From positions 43,356 to 107,355 of the forward strand of contig CAYSHK010000053.1 of NCBI GenBank assembly GCA_964430935.1: a stretch of DNA of 64,000 nt, read 5' to 3'. This document shows, one piece after another, positions 24,188-33,736 of the stretch. The notes beneath the pieces were generated by a model that saw only the letters and a program-made list of their open reading frames with translations, ran no database searches and was not told the DNA's origin. This DNA is from Thermopetrobacter sp964430935. GTDB taxonomy: Bacteria > Pseudomonadota > Alphaproteobacteria > Rhizobiales > Aestuariivirgaceae. Within the stretch, counting starts at the first letter, position 1. Every line of letters starts with the position of its first letter. A program made the translations under genes and the position numbers.

Positions 24188-26050
24188 ATGAACATCCATG
24201 ACAGGCCGTTCCGTCCCGCCGTCACCACCGGGCCGCTTCCGGCCTCGCGCAAGGTGCACGTGGAGGGATCGCGTCCGGACATCCGGGTGCCGATGCGCGA
24301 GATCGCGCTCGATCCCTCCTCCGGGGAGCCTCCCTTCGTCGTCTACGACACGTCCGGCCCCTACACCGATCCGGAGGTCGAGATCGATCTGACGAAGGGA
24401 CTGCCGCGACTGCGCGGGAACTGGATCGTGGAGCGCGGGGACACGGAGGAGTGCGCACCGCGGCCCGTGCGTCCCGAAGACAACGGGAACGTGTCGGAGG
24501 AGGGGCTCGCGCCCCGGTTCCCCTCCGTCCCCGTTCCCAGACGCGCGCGCGGGCCGGCCGCCGTCACCCAGATGGCCTATGCCCGCCGGGGCATCGTGAC
24601 GCCGGAGATGGAGTACGTCGCGATCCGCGAGAACGCCCGCCTGCGGAGCCTGCGCGAGCAGATCGGGGAGGCGCGCCGCGAGGGCCGCCTCCTCTACGAA
24701 CCGGGCGGGGATTGGCCGGGCGGGCGGATCCCGGACGTCATCACCCCGGAGTTCGTGCGCGACGAGGTGGCCAGGGGCAGGGCGATCATCCCGGCCAACA
24801 TCAACCACCCGGAATGCGAACCGATGGTCATCGGCCGGAATTTCCGCACCAAGATCAATGCCAACATCGGAAATTCCGCCGTTCTCTCCGACGTCGCCGC
24901 GGAGGTGGAGAAGATGGTCTGGGCCATCCGCTGGGGCGCGGATACGGTGATGGACCTCTCCACCGGCAACAACATCCACAACATCCGGGAATGGATCATC
25001 CGCAATTCGCCGGTGCCGATCGGCACGGTCCCCATCTATCAGGCGCTCGAGAAGGTGGGCGGGGAGCCCGCGGAACTGACGTGGGAGATCTTCCGCGACA
25101 CGCTGATCGAGCAGGCGGAGCAGGGCGTGGACTATTTCACGATCCATGCCGGCGTGCGTCTGGCGTACGTGCCGCTGGCGGCGAAAAGGGTGACGGGCAT
25201 CGTCTCGCGCGGCGGTTCGATCATGGCCTCCTGGTGTCTGGCGCACCATCGCGAGAGCTTCCTCTACGAGCATTTCGAGGAGATCTGCGAGATCATGAAG
25301 GCCTACGACATAGCCTTCTCGCTCGGCGACGGCCTGCGGCCCGGATCGATCGCCGACGCGAACGACGAAGCCCAGTTCGCCGAACTGAAGACCCTCGGGG
25401 AGCTGACCGAGATCGCCTGGAGGCACGACGTGCAGGTGATGATCGAGGGGCCCGGCCACGTGCCGCTGCACAAGGTCGCGGAAAACATGGAGCTCCAGCT
25501 GAAGCACTGCCATGAGGCGCCGTTCTACACCCTCGGCCCGCTGGTGACCGACATCGCCCCCGGCTACGACCATATCGCCTCGGCAATCGGGGCGGCGCAC
25601 ATCGGCTGGCTGGGCACCGCCATGCTCTGCTACGTCACGCCGAAGGAGCATCTCGGCCTGCCGGACCGCGACGACGTGAAGGAGGGCGTCGTCACCTATC
25701 GTCTCGCGGCGCACGCCGCGGATCTCGCCAAGGGGCATCCGGCGGCCCGGGCGAGGGACGACGCGCTCTCCAGAGCCCGCTTCCAGTTCCGCTGGCGCGA
25801 CCAGTTCAACCTTTCACTCGATCCGGAAAGGGCCGAGGAATTCCACGACCAGACCCTGCCGAAGGAGGCACACAAGACGGTGCACTTCTGCTCGATGTGC
25901 GGGCCCAAGTTCTGTGCCATGAAGATCTCGCAGCAGGTGCAGGAGGCCGCCGACGCCATGGAGGCGGAACGGGGAATGCACGAGATGAGCCGTCGTTTCC
26001 GCGATGCTGGAGGTCGGCTCTACGTGGAGGAGGATGAAAGCGGCGGCTGA
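24188..26050 (+). CDS. thiC: phosphomethylpyrimidine synthase
   Basis: ThiC is the radical-SAM enzyme that converts aminoimidazole ribotide to HMP phosphate. The 620-residue protein ends with the cluster motif CSMCGPKFC (CxxCxxxxC), and shows NINHPECEPMVIGRNFRTKINANIG (partly), STGNNIHNIREWI, GSIMASWCLAHHRES and EGPGHVPLHKV. Length fits the family. GGGGAG precedes the ATG at 24188. It shares its substrate with the purine pathway and is the last gene of the TPP operon. Confidence 0.97.
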   Translation: MNIHDRPFRPAVTTGPLPASRKVHVEGSRPDIRVPMREIALDPSSGEPPFVVYDTSGPYTDPEVEIDLTKGLPRLRGNWIVERGDTEECAPRPVRPEDNGNVSEEGLAPRFPSVPVPRRARGPAAVTQMAYARRGIVTPEMEYVAIRENARLRSLREQIGEARREGRLLYEPGGDWPGGRIPDVITPEFVRDEVARGRAIIPANINHPECEPMVIGRNFRTKINANIGNSAVLSDVAAEVEKMVWAIRWGADTVMDLSTGNNIHNIREWIIRNSPVPIGTVPIYQALEKVGGEPAELTWEIFRDTLIEQAEQGVDYFTIHAGVRLAYVPLAAKRVTGIVSRGGSIMASWCLAHHRESFLYEHFEEICEIMKAYDIAFSLGDGLRPGSIADANDEAQFAELKTLGELTEIAWRHDVQVMIEGPGHVPLHKVAENMELQLKHCHEAPFYTLGPLVTDIAPGYDHIASAIGAAHIGWLGTAMLCYVTPKEHLGLPDRDDVKEGVVTYRLAAHAADLAKGHPAARARDDALSRARFQFRWRDQFNLSLDPERAEEFHDQTLPKEAHKTVHFCSMCGPKFCAMKISQQVQEAADAMEAERGMHEMSRRFRDAGGRLYVEEDESGG

Positions 26051-26100
26051 TCGCATGGAGCCCCGGACGTTCCGGCGGACGTCCGCTCCGCGGGCGTTTG

Positions 26101-26129
26101 TTGAAAGGTCCGGGGCGATTTCCTATACT
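26101..26129 (+). promoter_or_regulatory. near-consensus promoter for cfa
   Basis: TTGAAA (26101-26106), a 17-base spacer and TATACT (26124-26129) make a near-ideal sigma-70-type promoter 120 bases ahead of the cfa ATG. A GGACGT/ACGTCC hairpin (26065-26084) just upstream may mark the end of the thiC message. Confidence 0.65.
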
Positions 26130-26251
26130 CCGAAGTGACAGGAAACGGGAACCCGAAGGGGCCGACGGAACAAGGGGGCGTCAGACAGGCGCCTGCACTC
26201 GACGGGAGAAAGAGCGCAAAAGGGAAGCAGGCGCCGGGAAGGAGTGGTGTC

Positions 26252-27526
26252 ATGTTCGCCATTCTCGAGCGTGCGCTGCGCAAGGTCGTCCGCACCGGAA
26301 ATCTCGTCGCGGTATCTCCGTCGGGAAGATCCGTGCGTGTCGGAGACGGCACGGGAGACGAGATCCGTTTCCGCGTCACCTCGCATGCCTGGGCGGCGCG
26401 GATCGTGCTGCATCCCGACCTGTATCTCGGCGAGGCCTGGATGGAAGGCGGCCTCGTCATGGAGAAGGGCTCCATCTACGATCTGCTGCTGCTGCTCATG
26501 AGGAACCTCCGGGCCGGAGGCGCGCCGGCGGGCGTGCGGCTGCCGGCCCTGCTGCGCAGGATCGGCCGCAGGCTGCAGCAGCTCAACCGCAGGGAGCGGG
26601 CCAGACGCAACGTGGCCCATCACTACGACCTGGATGGACGGCTGTACGATCTCTTCCTGGACCGGGATCTCCAGTATTCCTGCGCCTACTTCGAAAGGCC
26701 CGACGTCTCACTGCGGGACGCGCAGCTGGCCAAGAAGCGGCATCTCGCCGCCAAGCTGCTCGTGAAACCGGGCATGAGCGTGCTGGACATCGGCTGCGGG
26801 TGGGGCGGTCTGGCCCTGTATCTCGCCGAAGTGTGCGATGCGCGCGTGGTCGGGGTCACGTTGTCGGAGGAGCAGTACGAGGTGGCTTGCAACCGCGCGC
26901 GACAACGCGGTCTGGAGGACCGTGTCCAATTCTTCCTGAAGGACTACCGGGATCTGGAGGGGAAGTTCGACCGGATCGTCTCGGTCGGCATGTTCGAGCA
27001 TGTCGGAGTCGGCCATTATCCGGAATTCTTCGCCAGGGTGCGGGAGCTTCTGGCGGAGGACGGCATCGCCCTTCTGCACTCGATCAACCGTTCCGACGGT
27101 CCCGGCGTCACGTCCGCGTGGATAGACCGCTATATCTTCCCGGGCGGGTACATTCCCGCGATGTCCGAAGTCCTGCCCGTGATCGAAAGGGCGGGGCTGA
27201 TCGTCTCGGACATCGAGATCCTGCGCCTGCACTATGCGGAAACGCTGCGCGAATGGCGCAGGCGTTTCGTCTCCCAGTGGGACAAGGCGAAATCGCTTTA
27301 CGACGAGCGGTTCTGCCGCATGTGGGAATTCTATCTTGCGGGATCGGAGGTCATGTTCCGCACCGGATTCATGAACAACTTCCAGATCCAGATGGTCAGG
27401 GACCAGATGGCGGTACCGCTCACCCGCGACTACATCGGCGAAGAGGAGGAGCGGCTGCGGCGCATCGATTCCGCGCGCAGCCATCTGACGTCCGTTCCGC
27501 GGCGCAGCGGCACGCGCGGGGGATGA
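26252..27526 (+). CDS. cfa: cyclopropane-fatty-acyl-phospholipid synthase
   Basis: Cfa transfers a methylene group from SAM to unsaturated acyl chains of membrane phospholipids. The 424-residue protein has the N-terminal lipid-binding domain (WAARIVLHPDLYLGEAWMEG) and a class I methyltransferase domain with VLDIGCGWGGLALYLAE near residue 177. GVTLSEEQYEVA, SVGMFEHVGVGHYPEFF, and the catalytic FPGGYIPAMSEV follow. GGAAGGAG precedes the ATG at 26252. It is monocistronic, with a gap of 193 bases before cvpA. Confidence 0.94.
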   Translation: MFAILERALRKVVRTGNLVAVSPSGRSVRVGDGTGDEIRFRVTSHAWAARIVLHPDLYLGEAWMEGGLVMEKGSIYDLLLLLMRNLRAGGAPAGVRLPALLRRIGRRLQQLNRRERARRNVAHHYDLDGRLYDLFLDRDLQYSCAYFERPDVSLRDAQLAKKRHLAAKLLVKPGMSVLDIGCGWGGLALYLAEVCDARVVGVTLSEEQYEVACNRARQRGLEDRVQFFLKDYRDLEGKFDRIVSVGMFEHVGVGHYPEFFARVRELLAEDGIALLHSINRSDGPGVTSAWIDRYIFPGGYIPAMSEVLPVIERAGLIVSDIEILRLHYAETLREWRRRFVSQWDKAKSLYDERFCRMWEFYLAGSEVMFRTGFMNNFQIQMVRDQMAVPLTRDYIGEEEERLRRIDSARSHLTSVPRRSGTRGG

Positions 27527-27610
27527 GCTCCCTTCCGGCAGCGCCCGGGGAAATCCGGATCCGCCGGCATGGCATGCGATAACCTGTCCCTGGGCAAAAG
27601 GGGAAAAACG

Positions 27611-27640
27611 TTTCCAAAACCTTCATGCTGCCTGTATATT
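27611..27640 (+). promoter_or_regulatory. candidate promoter for cvpA-purF
   Basis: TTTCCA (27611-27616), an 18-base spacer and TATATT (27635-27640) lie 80 bases before the cvpA ATG in an AT-richer patch. The -35 match is modest. The sequence AAAACGTTTCC that overlaps it resembles half of a PurR-like site, but this is weak. Confidence 0.4.
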
Positions 27641-27719
27641 CCCCGCCATCCGGACAGGTGCCTTCAGCAGGTGCCGTTCCGGTCCGGGAAGAAGGAACAG
27701 ACAGGGAGCGGCCGACCGC

Positions 27720-28346
27720 ATGCCTTTGCAACTTCTCGACATCGCCCTTGCCGCCATCATGATCATTTCCGGACTGCTCGCACTCATGCGGGGGTTCACG
27801 CGCGAGGTGCTCTCCCTCCTGGCATGGGTGGTCGCCGGTCTCGCGGCGTGGTGGGCGATCAACACCCCGGAACTGGTGGACATCGCGCGCCAGTACATCC
27901 AGCAGGAGAAGGTGGCCGTGATCGCCACCGGCGGCGCCGTCTTCCTGGTCGTGCTCATCATCATGTCGCTGGTGTCCATCCGCCTCGGCGACCTGGTGCT
28001 GGATTCGGCGATAGGGGGGTTCGACCGCACGTTCGGTCTCCTCTACGGCCTGCTCAGGGGCCTGCTGCTGGTGGTCATCGCCTACATGTTCTACGTCTGG
28101 CTGGTGCCCGCGGAGCGGCACGAGGCGTGGGTGAGGAACGCCCGCACCCTGCCCCTGCTGAGATCCGTCGCCCAGACCCTCACCACTTTCATGCCTCCGG
28201 ACATCGCCCAGGTGATCGGAGACAAGCTCAGGAAGAGCGCCGCCACGTCGGAAGGGAAGACCGACAGTCGCGGTCCCGCCTACGACCGGGGAGACAAGAC
28301 GCGGCTGGACAACCTCATAGAGAGTCAGCAGAACCGGCCGGAGTGA
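27720..28346 (+). CDS. cvpA: CvpA family inner-membrane protein
   Basis: The 208-residue protein has four membrane segments, starting with LLDIALAAIMIISGLLALMRGFTREVLSLL (partly quoted), and the family FDRTFGLLYGLLRGLL segment. It ends in a charged cytoplasmic tail. CvpA proteins are needed for colicin V export and for envelope stress tolerance in enterics. The cvpA-purF order, 36 bases apart here, is conserved in many proteobacteria. Confidence 0.92.
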   Translation: MPLQLLDIALAAIMIISGLLALMRGFTREVLSLLAWVVAGLAAWWAINTPELVDIARQYIQQEKVAVIATGGAVFLVVLIIMSLVSIRLGDLVLDSAIGGFDRTFGLLYGLLRGLLLVVIAYMFYVWLVPAERHEAWVRNARTLPLLRSVAQTLTTFMPPDIAQVIGDKLRKSAATSEGKTDSRGPAYDRGDKTRLDNLIESQQNRPE

Positions 28347-28382
28347 GGCGGCCGTCCGGCCCGACAACCCATGGACCGAGTC

Positions 28383-29843
28383 ATGAACACGATTGCGGAC
28401 TTCGATCTCGACGGTGATCTGCTGCGCGAGGAGTGCGGCATTTTCGGGATCTGGAACAACCAGGACGCCGCCGCCATGACGGCGCTGGGCCTGCATGCCC
28501 TCCAGCACAGGGGGCAGGAGGCGGCAGGCATCTGCGCCTACGACGGCAGCCAGTTCAATCTCGAACGCCGCCTGGGGCTCGTCGGTGACCATTTCACCAA
28601 GGAGAAGACCATCCGCAGGCTCGCCGGACACGTGGCGATCGGGCATGTGCGCTACTCCACCGCCGGAGGCACCATTCTGCGCAACGTCCAGCCCTTCTTC
28701 GCCGAACTGGCCACCGGCGGTTTCGCCATCGCCCACAACGGCAACTTCACGAACGGCATGTCCCTGCGCCGGGAGCTGATCGAATCCGGCGCCATCTTCC
28801 AGTCCACCTCGGACACGGAGGTGGTCCTGCATCTGGTGGCGCGCTCGCCGCACCGCCGCATGATCGAGAAGTTCACCGACGCCCTCCGGCAGGTGGAGGG
28901 CGGCTACGCCTTCGTCGCCCTGACCAACAAGAAACTCATGGGCGCGCGTGATCCGCTCGGCATCCGCCCGCTGGTGCTCGGCAGGCTCGGGGACAGCTGG
29001 ATCCTCGCATCGGAGACCTGCGCCCTGGACATCATCGGCGCGGAGTTCATCCGCGAGGTGGAGAACGGCGAGATCGTCGTCATCGACGAAAACGGCGTGC
29101 AGTCCTACCATCCGTTTCCCAAGTGCCCGCCGCGGCCCTGCATCTTCGAATATATCTACTTCGCCCGGCCGGACTCCATCGTCGGAGGGCGTTCCGTCTA
29201 CGAAGTGCGCAAGGAGATGGGGCGCATACTGGCGCAGGAGAGCCCCGTGGACGCGGACGTGGTCGTGCCCGTCCCGGATTCCGGCGTGCCGGCGGCCATC
29301 GGCTACGCCCAGGAGTCGGGCGTTCCGTTCGAGCAGGGCATCATCCGCAACCACTACGTGGGCCGCACCTTCATCGAGCCGACGCAGCAGATCCGCTCGC
29401 TCGGCGTGAAACTGAAGCACAACGCGAACCGCTCCGTCCTGAAGGACAAGCGGGTCGTGCTGATCGACGATTCCATCGTGCGCGGAACCACATCCCTGAA
29501 AATCGTCCAGATGGTCCGGGAAGCCGGTGCGCGCGAGGTGCACATGCGCATCGCCAGTCCGCCCATCACCCATCCGGACTACTACGGAATCGACACGCCG
29601 AAGCGGGAGGCGCTGCTCGCGGCCACGCACACGCTGGAGGAGATGCGGGACTACATCAGCGCGGATTCCCTCGCCTTCATCTCGGTGGACGGCATCTACC
29701 GCGCCGTCGGATACGAGGGGCGGAACGACGCCTGTCCGCAGTTCACCGACCATTGCTTCACGGGGGACTATCCGACGCCGCTGCGGGACGCGGACGCCAG
29801 CGAGGATTCCAGGCAGCTGCCGCTGCTGGCCGACACCGGATGA
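28383..29843 (+). CDS. purF: amidophosphoribosyltransferase
   Basis: PurF makes phosphoribosylamine from PRPP and glutamine, the first step of purine synthesis. From the ATG at 28383 the 486-residue protein has a 17-residue propeptide that must be removed to expose catalytic Cys18 (EECGIFGIWNN). The N-terminal nucleophile glutaminase domain and a PRTase domain with VVLIDDSIVRGTTS follow. RPCIFEYIYFARPDS lies between them. An ATG four codons upstream (28371) is also possible. Confidence 0.96.
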   Translation: MNTIADFDLDGDLLREECGIFGIWNNQDAAAMTALGLHALQHRGQEAAGICAYDGSQFNLERRLGLVGDHFTKEKTIRRLAGHVAIGHVRYSTAGGTILRNVQPFFAELATGGFAIAHNGNFTNGMSLRRELIESGAIFQSTSDTEVVLHLVARSPHRRMIEKFTDALRQVEGGYAFVALTNKKLMGARDPLGIRPLVLGRLGDSWILASETCALDIIGAEFIREVENGEIVVIDENGVQSYHPFPKCPPRPCIFEYIYFARPDSIVGGRSVYEVRKEMGRILAQESPVDADVVVPVPDSGVPAAIGYAQESGVPFEQGIIRNHYVGRTFIEPTQQIRSLGVKLKHNANRSVLKDKRVVLIDDSIVRGTTSLKIVQMVREAGAREVHMRIASPPITHPDYYGIDTPKREALLAATHTLEEMRDYISADSLAFISVDGIYRAVGYEGRNDACPQFTDHCFTGDYPTPLRDADASEDSRQLPLLADTG

Positions 29844-29893
29844 TCCCGTTACCCCTTTTCCGTCAATACCCTGTCCGAGGAACCTGAATCGTC

Positions 29894-30634
29894 ATGAGCA
29901 CCGAAAAAGCGCTTGAGGGCCGTCTGGCCGTCGTCACCGGAGCATCCCGCGGCATCGGCCGCGCCATGGCGCTGGAGCTGGCGCGGGCCGGCGCCCATGT
30001 CGTCGCCGTGGCCCGGACCACGGGGGCGCTCGAGGAACTGGACGACCTGATCCGGAAGGAGACGGGGGAGGGCGCGACCCTCGTGCCGCTCGACGTGACC
30101 GACGGCCCGGGCGTGGACCGGCTGGGAGGCGCCATCTTCGAACGCTGGAAGAGGCTGGACATCCTCTTCGCCAATGCCGGCGTGCTGGGGCCGCTCTCGC
30201 CGTTGGGCCACATAGACCCGAAGGACTTCGAGAAGGTGCTCGCCGTCAACGTGACGGCCAACTGGCGCTTCGTCCGTTCCCTGGACCCGCTGCTGCGGCA
30301 GTCCGACGCCGGGCGCGTGGTCTTCGTCACGTCGGGAGCGGCGACGAAGTGCCGGGCCTACTGGGGGCCGTATTCCATCTCGAAGGCGGCCGTGGAATGC
30401 CTGGCCAGAACCTACGCCCACGAATGCGAGAATACGAACATCCGCGTGAACATCCTCAACCCGGGACCGATCCGCACGGCCATGCGCGCGGCGGCCTTTC
30501 CGGGAGAGGATCCGGAGACCCTGCCGACGCCGGAGGAGCTCGCCGCCGCCATGCTGCCGCTGTTCACGCCGCAAATCGACGACAACGGGGCCATCTTCGA
30601 TTTCCGCGGGGGACACCTCGAAAGGCGGGACTGA
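29894..30634 (+). CDS. short-chain dehydrogenase/reductase
   Basis: The 246-residue protein has the NAD(P) loop TGASRGIGRAMALELARAGAHV near the N-terminus, NAG in LFANAGVLGPL, and the catalytic set with YSISK (Tyr/Lys) and a preceding Ser in VTSGAATK. The acceptor is unknown. SDR genes next to purF are common in alphaproteobacteria, which suggests conserved context more than shared pathway. It is 50 bases downstream of purF. Confidence 0.88.
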   Translation: MSTEKALEGRLAVVTGASRGIGRAMALELARAGAHVVAVARTTGALEELDDLIRKETGEGATLVPLDVTDGPGVDRLGGAIFERWKRLDILFANAGVLGPLSPLGHIDPKDFEKVLAVNVTANWRFVRSLDPLLRQSDAGRVVFVTSGAATKCRAYWGPYSISKAAVECLARTYAHECENTNIRVNILNPGPIRTAMRAAAFPGEDPETLPTPEELAAAMLPLFTPQIDDNGAIFDFRGGHLERRD

Positions 30635-30706
30635 CGGAAGGCGGCCGTCCTGCTACCATCGGGTCGAAATCCGCAATCCCGCCAGAACGGAAGACAGGAT
30701 CCGGCC

Positions 30707-31534
30707 ATGAGCGCCCATCAGGGAAGAACCGCACGCGTCACCGCCCCGCAGATCAGCGCCCGCAAGGGCGGGGAGCCGATCGTGGCGCTGACGTCCTATC
30801 ACGCCCATACCGCCAGGCTCGCCGATCCGCACGTGGACATCCTGCTGGTCGGCGATTCCGTCGGCATGGTGCTCTACGGACATGGTTCGACGATCCCCGT
30901 CACGCTGGAGATGATGATCGTCCATGGCCGCGTGGTGGCCTCGGCCACCCGGCACGCCCTCGTGGTGGTGGACATGCCGTTCGGGTCCTACGAGGAGAGC
31001 CCGCAGCAGGCGTTCCGCAACGCGGCCCGCGTCATGAAGGAGACCGGCTGCGGAGCCGTCAAGCTTGAGGGCGGGGAACGGATGGCGGAGACCATCGCCT
31101 TTCTCTCCGCCCGCGGCATTCCCGTCATGGCCCACGTCGGCCTGACTCCGCAGTCCGTGAACGCGCTCGGGGGCTTTTTCGTGCAGGGACGGGAAGAGGA
31201 GCAGTGGGCGGCGATAGAGAACGACGCGCGGGCGGTGGCGGAAGCCGGGGCTTTCTGCGTCGTGGTCGAGGCGGTCGCCGAACCTCTCGCGGCCCGGATC
31301 ACGGAAAGCTGCCCCGTGCCCACCATCGGCATCGGAGCCTCCGCCACCTGCGACGGACAGATCCTGGTCATGGAGGACATGCTGGGCCTCAATCCCTCTC
31401 CGCCGAAGTTCGTAAAGGCCTATGCGGATCTTGCCGGGAGCATCGAATCGGCCATATCCGAATACGCGTCGGAGGTGCGCAGCCGGGCGTTTCCGGGTCC
31501 GGAACACGTATACGGCATGAAAAAGCGGTCATGA
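30707..31534 (+). CDS. panB: 3-methyl-2-oxobutanoate hydroxymethyltransferase
   Basis: PanB transfers a hydroxymethyl group from methylene-tetrahydrofolate to ketoisovalerate, making ketopantoate for coenzyme A. The 275-residue barrel shows VALTSYHAHTARL, ILLVGDSVGMVLYG, VVVDMPFGSYEESP, VKLEGGERMAETI, AHVGLTPQSVNALGGF and TIGIGASATCDGQILVMEDMLG (partly), holding the metal and catalytic Glu. No panC is present nearby. Confidence 0.95.
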   Translation: MSAHQGRTARVTAPQISARKGGEPIVALTSYHAHTARLADPHVDILLVGDSVGMVLYGHGSTIPVTLEMMIVHGRVVASATRHALVVVDMPFGSYEESPQQAFRNAARVMKETGCGAVKLEGGERMAETIAFLSARGIPVMAHVGLTPQSVNALGGFFVQGREEEQWAAIENDARAVAEAGAFCVVVEAVAEPLAARITESCPVPTIGIGASATCDGQILVMEDMLGLNPSPPKFVKAYADLAGSIESAISEYASEVRSRAFPGPEHVYGMKKRS

Positions 31535-31645
31535 GCGGTCCGCGCGGGGCGGGGGCGATTGCCATGCCGGGCGCGAGCGGCTAGCTTACCGCGCAATGGA
31601 AACGGCTGCCGCGCACATCGGGCGGCAGAAGGAGGCTTGCAGCCC

Positions 31646-32347
31646 ATGAGTGACGAATCCCTTTTTCGCGAAGTGGACGAGGAAGTCCGCCGGGAACAGC
31701 TGGAAAAGCTCTGGAAACGCTACGGCAACTGGTTCGTGGCCTTCTCGGTGGGGCTGATCATCGCCGTCGCCGCCTTCAAGGGCTGGCAGTACTACCAGCA
31801 AAAGCAGGCCGAGGCGGCCGGACAGGCCTACATCGAGGCCCTGAACCTGTACGATGCCGGCAAGCGTGACGAGGCGGCGCTGAAACTCGCCGACCTGGCC
31901 GCCGGCTCCCACAAGGGGGTTGCCACGCTGGCCCGTCTGCAGCAGGCCGGACTGGCCGCCGCCGACGGCAAGCGCGACGAGGCCATACGCATCTACGGAC
32001 AGGTCGCGGCGGACGAGACCGTGGACACGCCCCTGCGCGATGCCGCCCGCATCCGGCAGGCATGGCTCATGGTCGAGACGGCGAAGCCGGAGGAACTGCG
32101 TTCGCTGCTCGGCGGCCTGGACGTGGCGGGCAATCCCTGGCGCACCTCCGCCCGCGAGGTGCTGGCCTTGTCGGCCTGGCGCGCCGGAGATCTGAAGACC
32201 GCTCAGAACCTGCTGAGCCAGATCGTGACCGATACGGAAACGCCGCCCGGCGCCCGCGAGCGCGCGCGCATCATGCTGGCCGTCATCGCACCGGAGCTCG
32301 CGGCCAGCGGGAAGGGCGGCGACAAGGACGGGAAGTCCGCCAAGTGA
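31646..32347 (+). CDS. YfgM-like tetratricopeptide membrane protein
   Basis: The 233-residue protein has a cytoplasmic start (DEEVRREQLEKLWKRYGNWF), one membrane segment at about residues 30-48, and a periplasmic helical-repeat domain of the TPR_21 type. E. coli YfgM, the equivalent gene upstream of bamB-der, contacts SecYEG and the periplasmic chaperone network. GGAGG precedes the ATG at 31646. Its stop codon overlaps a possible GTG start for bamB, so the two are coupled. Confidence 0.85.
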   Translation: MSDESLFREVDEEVRREQLEKLWKRYGNWFVAFSVGLIIAVAAFKGWQYYQQKQAEAAGQAYIEALNLYDAGKRDEAALKLADLAAGSHKGVATLARLQQAGLAAADGKRDEAIRIYGQVAADETVDTPLRDAARIRQAWLMVETAKPEELRSLLGGLDVAGNPWRTSAREVLALSAWRAGDLKTAQNLLSQIVTDTETPPGARERARIMLAVIAPELAASGKGGDKDGKSAK

Positions 32348-32361
32348 CGGAGACTGTGGCC

Positions 32362-33672
32362 ATGCATGCGTCGGGCGGCGGAATCCGCAAGATCCTTCGC
32401 ACATCGCTCCTGCTCGGCACCATGGCGGCCATCCTTGCCGGATGCTCCACCGCCGACAGGCTCCTCGGCGATCTCATGGGCAAGTCCGACAATACCGTCC
32501 TTCCGGGCAAGCGCGAGAGCGTTCTGGGGGCGGATGCCGGAGGGGCGCAGCGGGCCACGGAGCCGGTCGTGATCCCTGCGGCCGTGACCAATGCCTCGTG
32601 GAGCCAGCCGGGAGGCAAGGCCTCGAACGCCAACCACAACCTTGCGCTGGGCAGAAACCTGCGGCAGGTGTTCTCGGTGAACGCGGGAGCTGGATCGGAC
32701 AGCTCGGGGCGTTTGTCGGCGCCGCCGATCGTCGTGGGCGGCCGCGTGTACGTTCTTGACGCCAAGGGGCGCGTGCGCGCCTTTTCCGCCTCCACGGGCG
32801 GCAGGATCTGGGCACGCTCCCTCGTGCCGCAGGGTGCCGACGAGGACGACGGCTACGGCGGCGGTCTGTGTTCCGACGGACGAGCGGTCTACGCGGCTAC
32901 CGGATTCGGAGAGGTGGTGGCCATGAATCCGGCCACCGGTGCGGTGCTGTGGAGAAAGAAACTGCCGGTTCCGGTGCGCACGGCCCCCGTGACCGCGGGC
33001 GGCCGCATCTACGTGCGGGACACCGCAAACGTGCTGCATGCCCTGGCGGTGGCCGATGGCGCGGAGATGTGGACGCATCAGGGGGAGGATGTCCAGACCT
33101 CGATGATTTCCGCCTCCGCTCCCGCCGTGGGCAATGGCGTCGTCGTGGCACCGTTCAGTTCTGGGGACATCGCCGCCTTTTCCCCGCAGGGATATGCCCA
33201 GTGGCAGCGGAACATCTCCGGCGGGGACGTAATACGGGACATCGCGGCCCGCCCCGTCGTCGATCGGGGGCGGGTCTTCGCCGCGGCCGTGAGCGGGGCG
33301 CTCGTGGCGCTCGATGTGCGCGACGGTTCGGAAATATGGTCGCTGCCGCTCGGCGGACGGGCGACCCCGTGGTTGGCCGGGGACTACCTGTTCCACATCG
33401 CCGGAGGAAGGAAACTGGTCGCCGTGTCTGTGAAGGAGGGGGCCGTGAAATGGTCGATCCCCCTTCCCGGCGGCACGTGGAGCGGTCCGGTGATGGGGGG
33501 CGGGCGTCTCATTCTCGTTTCCTCCGGAGGACGCATGATGGAGGTCTCTCCACAGACCGGCGGGGTCATGGCCACCCGCAAGCTCGGAGAGGACGCCTAC
33601 ATCGCCCCGGTCATCGCGGGCGGGACCCTGTACGTGCTGCTCGACGACGGCACCCTTGCGGCTTTCCGCTGA
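32362..33672 (+). CDS. bamB: outer membrane assembly lipoprotein BamB
   Basis: BamB is the beta-propeller lipoprotein of the BAM complex. The 436-residue protein has a lipoprotein signal ending in ILAGC, then repeated PQQ-type propeller blades (RVYVLDAKGRVRAFSASTGG, AVYAATGFGEVVAMNPATGA, and similar) through to LYVLLDDGTLAAFR. It lies between the yfgM-like gene and der, as in E. coli. An upstream GTG at 32344, overlapping the previous stop, is an alternative start. Confidence 0.92.
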   Translation: MHASGGGIRKILRTSLLLGTMAAILAGCSTADRLLGDLMGKSDNTVLPGKRESVLGADAGGAQRATEPVVIPAAVTNASWSQPGGKASNANHNLALGRNLRQVFSVNAGAGSDSSGRLSAPPIVVGGRVYVLDAKGRVRAFSASTGGRIWARSLVPQGADEDDGYGGGLCSDGRAVYAATGFGEVVAMNPATGAVLWRKKLPVPVRTAPVTAGGRIYVRDTANVLHALAVADGAEMWTHQGEDVQTSMISASAPAVGNGVVVAPFSSGDIAAFSPQGYAQWQRNISGGDVIRDIAARPVVDRGRVFAAAVSGALVALDVRDGSEIWSLPLGGRATPWLAGDYLFHIAGGRKLVAVSVKEGAVKWSIPLPGGTWSGPVMGGGRLILVSSGGRMMEVSPQTGGVMATRKLGEDAYIAPVIAGGTLYVLLDDGTLAAFR

Positions 33673-33736
33673 CGGCATCCACCGGCCGGACGCGGAGCCG
33701 GCCGTTCCATTCTCGAGACGGGAACCAGGGCAGATC

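Noticed and set aside
27420..29753. A minus-strand open frame of about 780 codons opposite cvpA and purF
   Set aside because: It has no domain, a composition typical of antisense translation, and lies across two certain genes.
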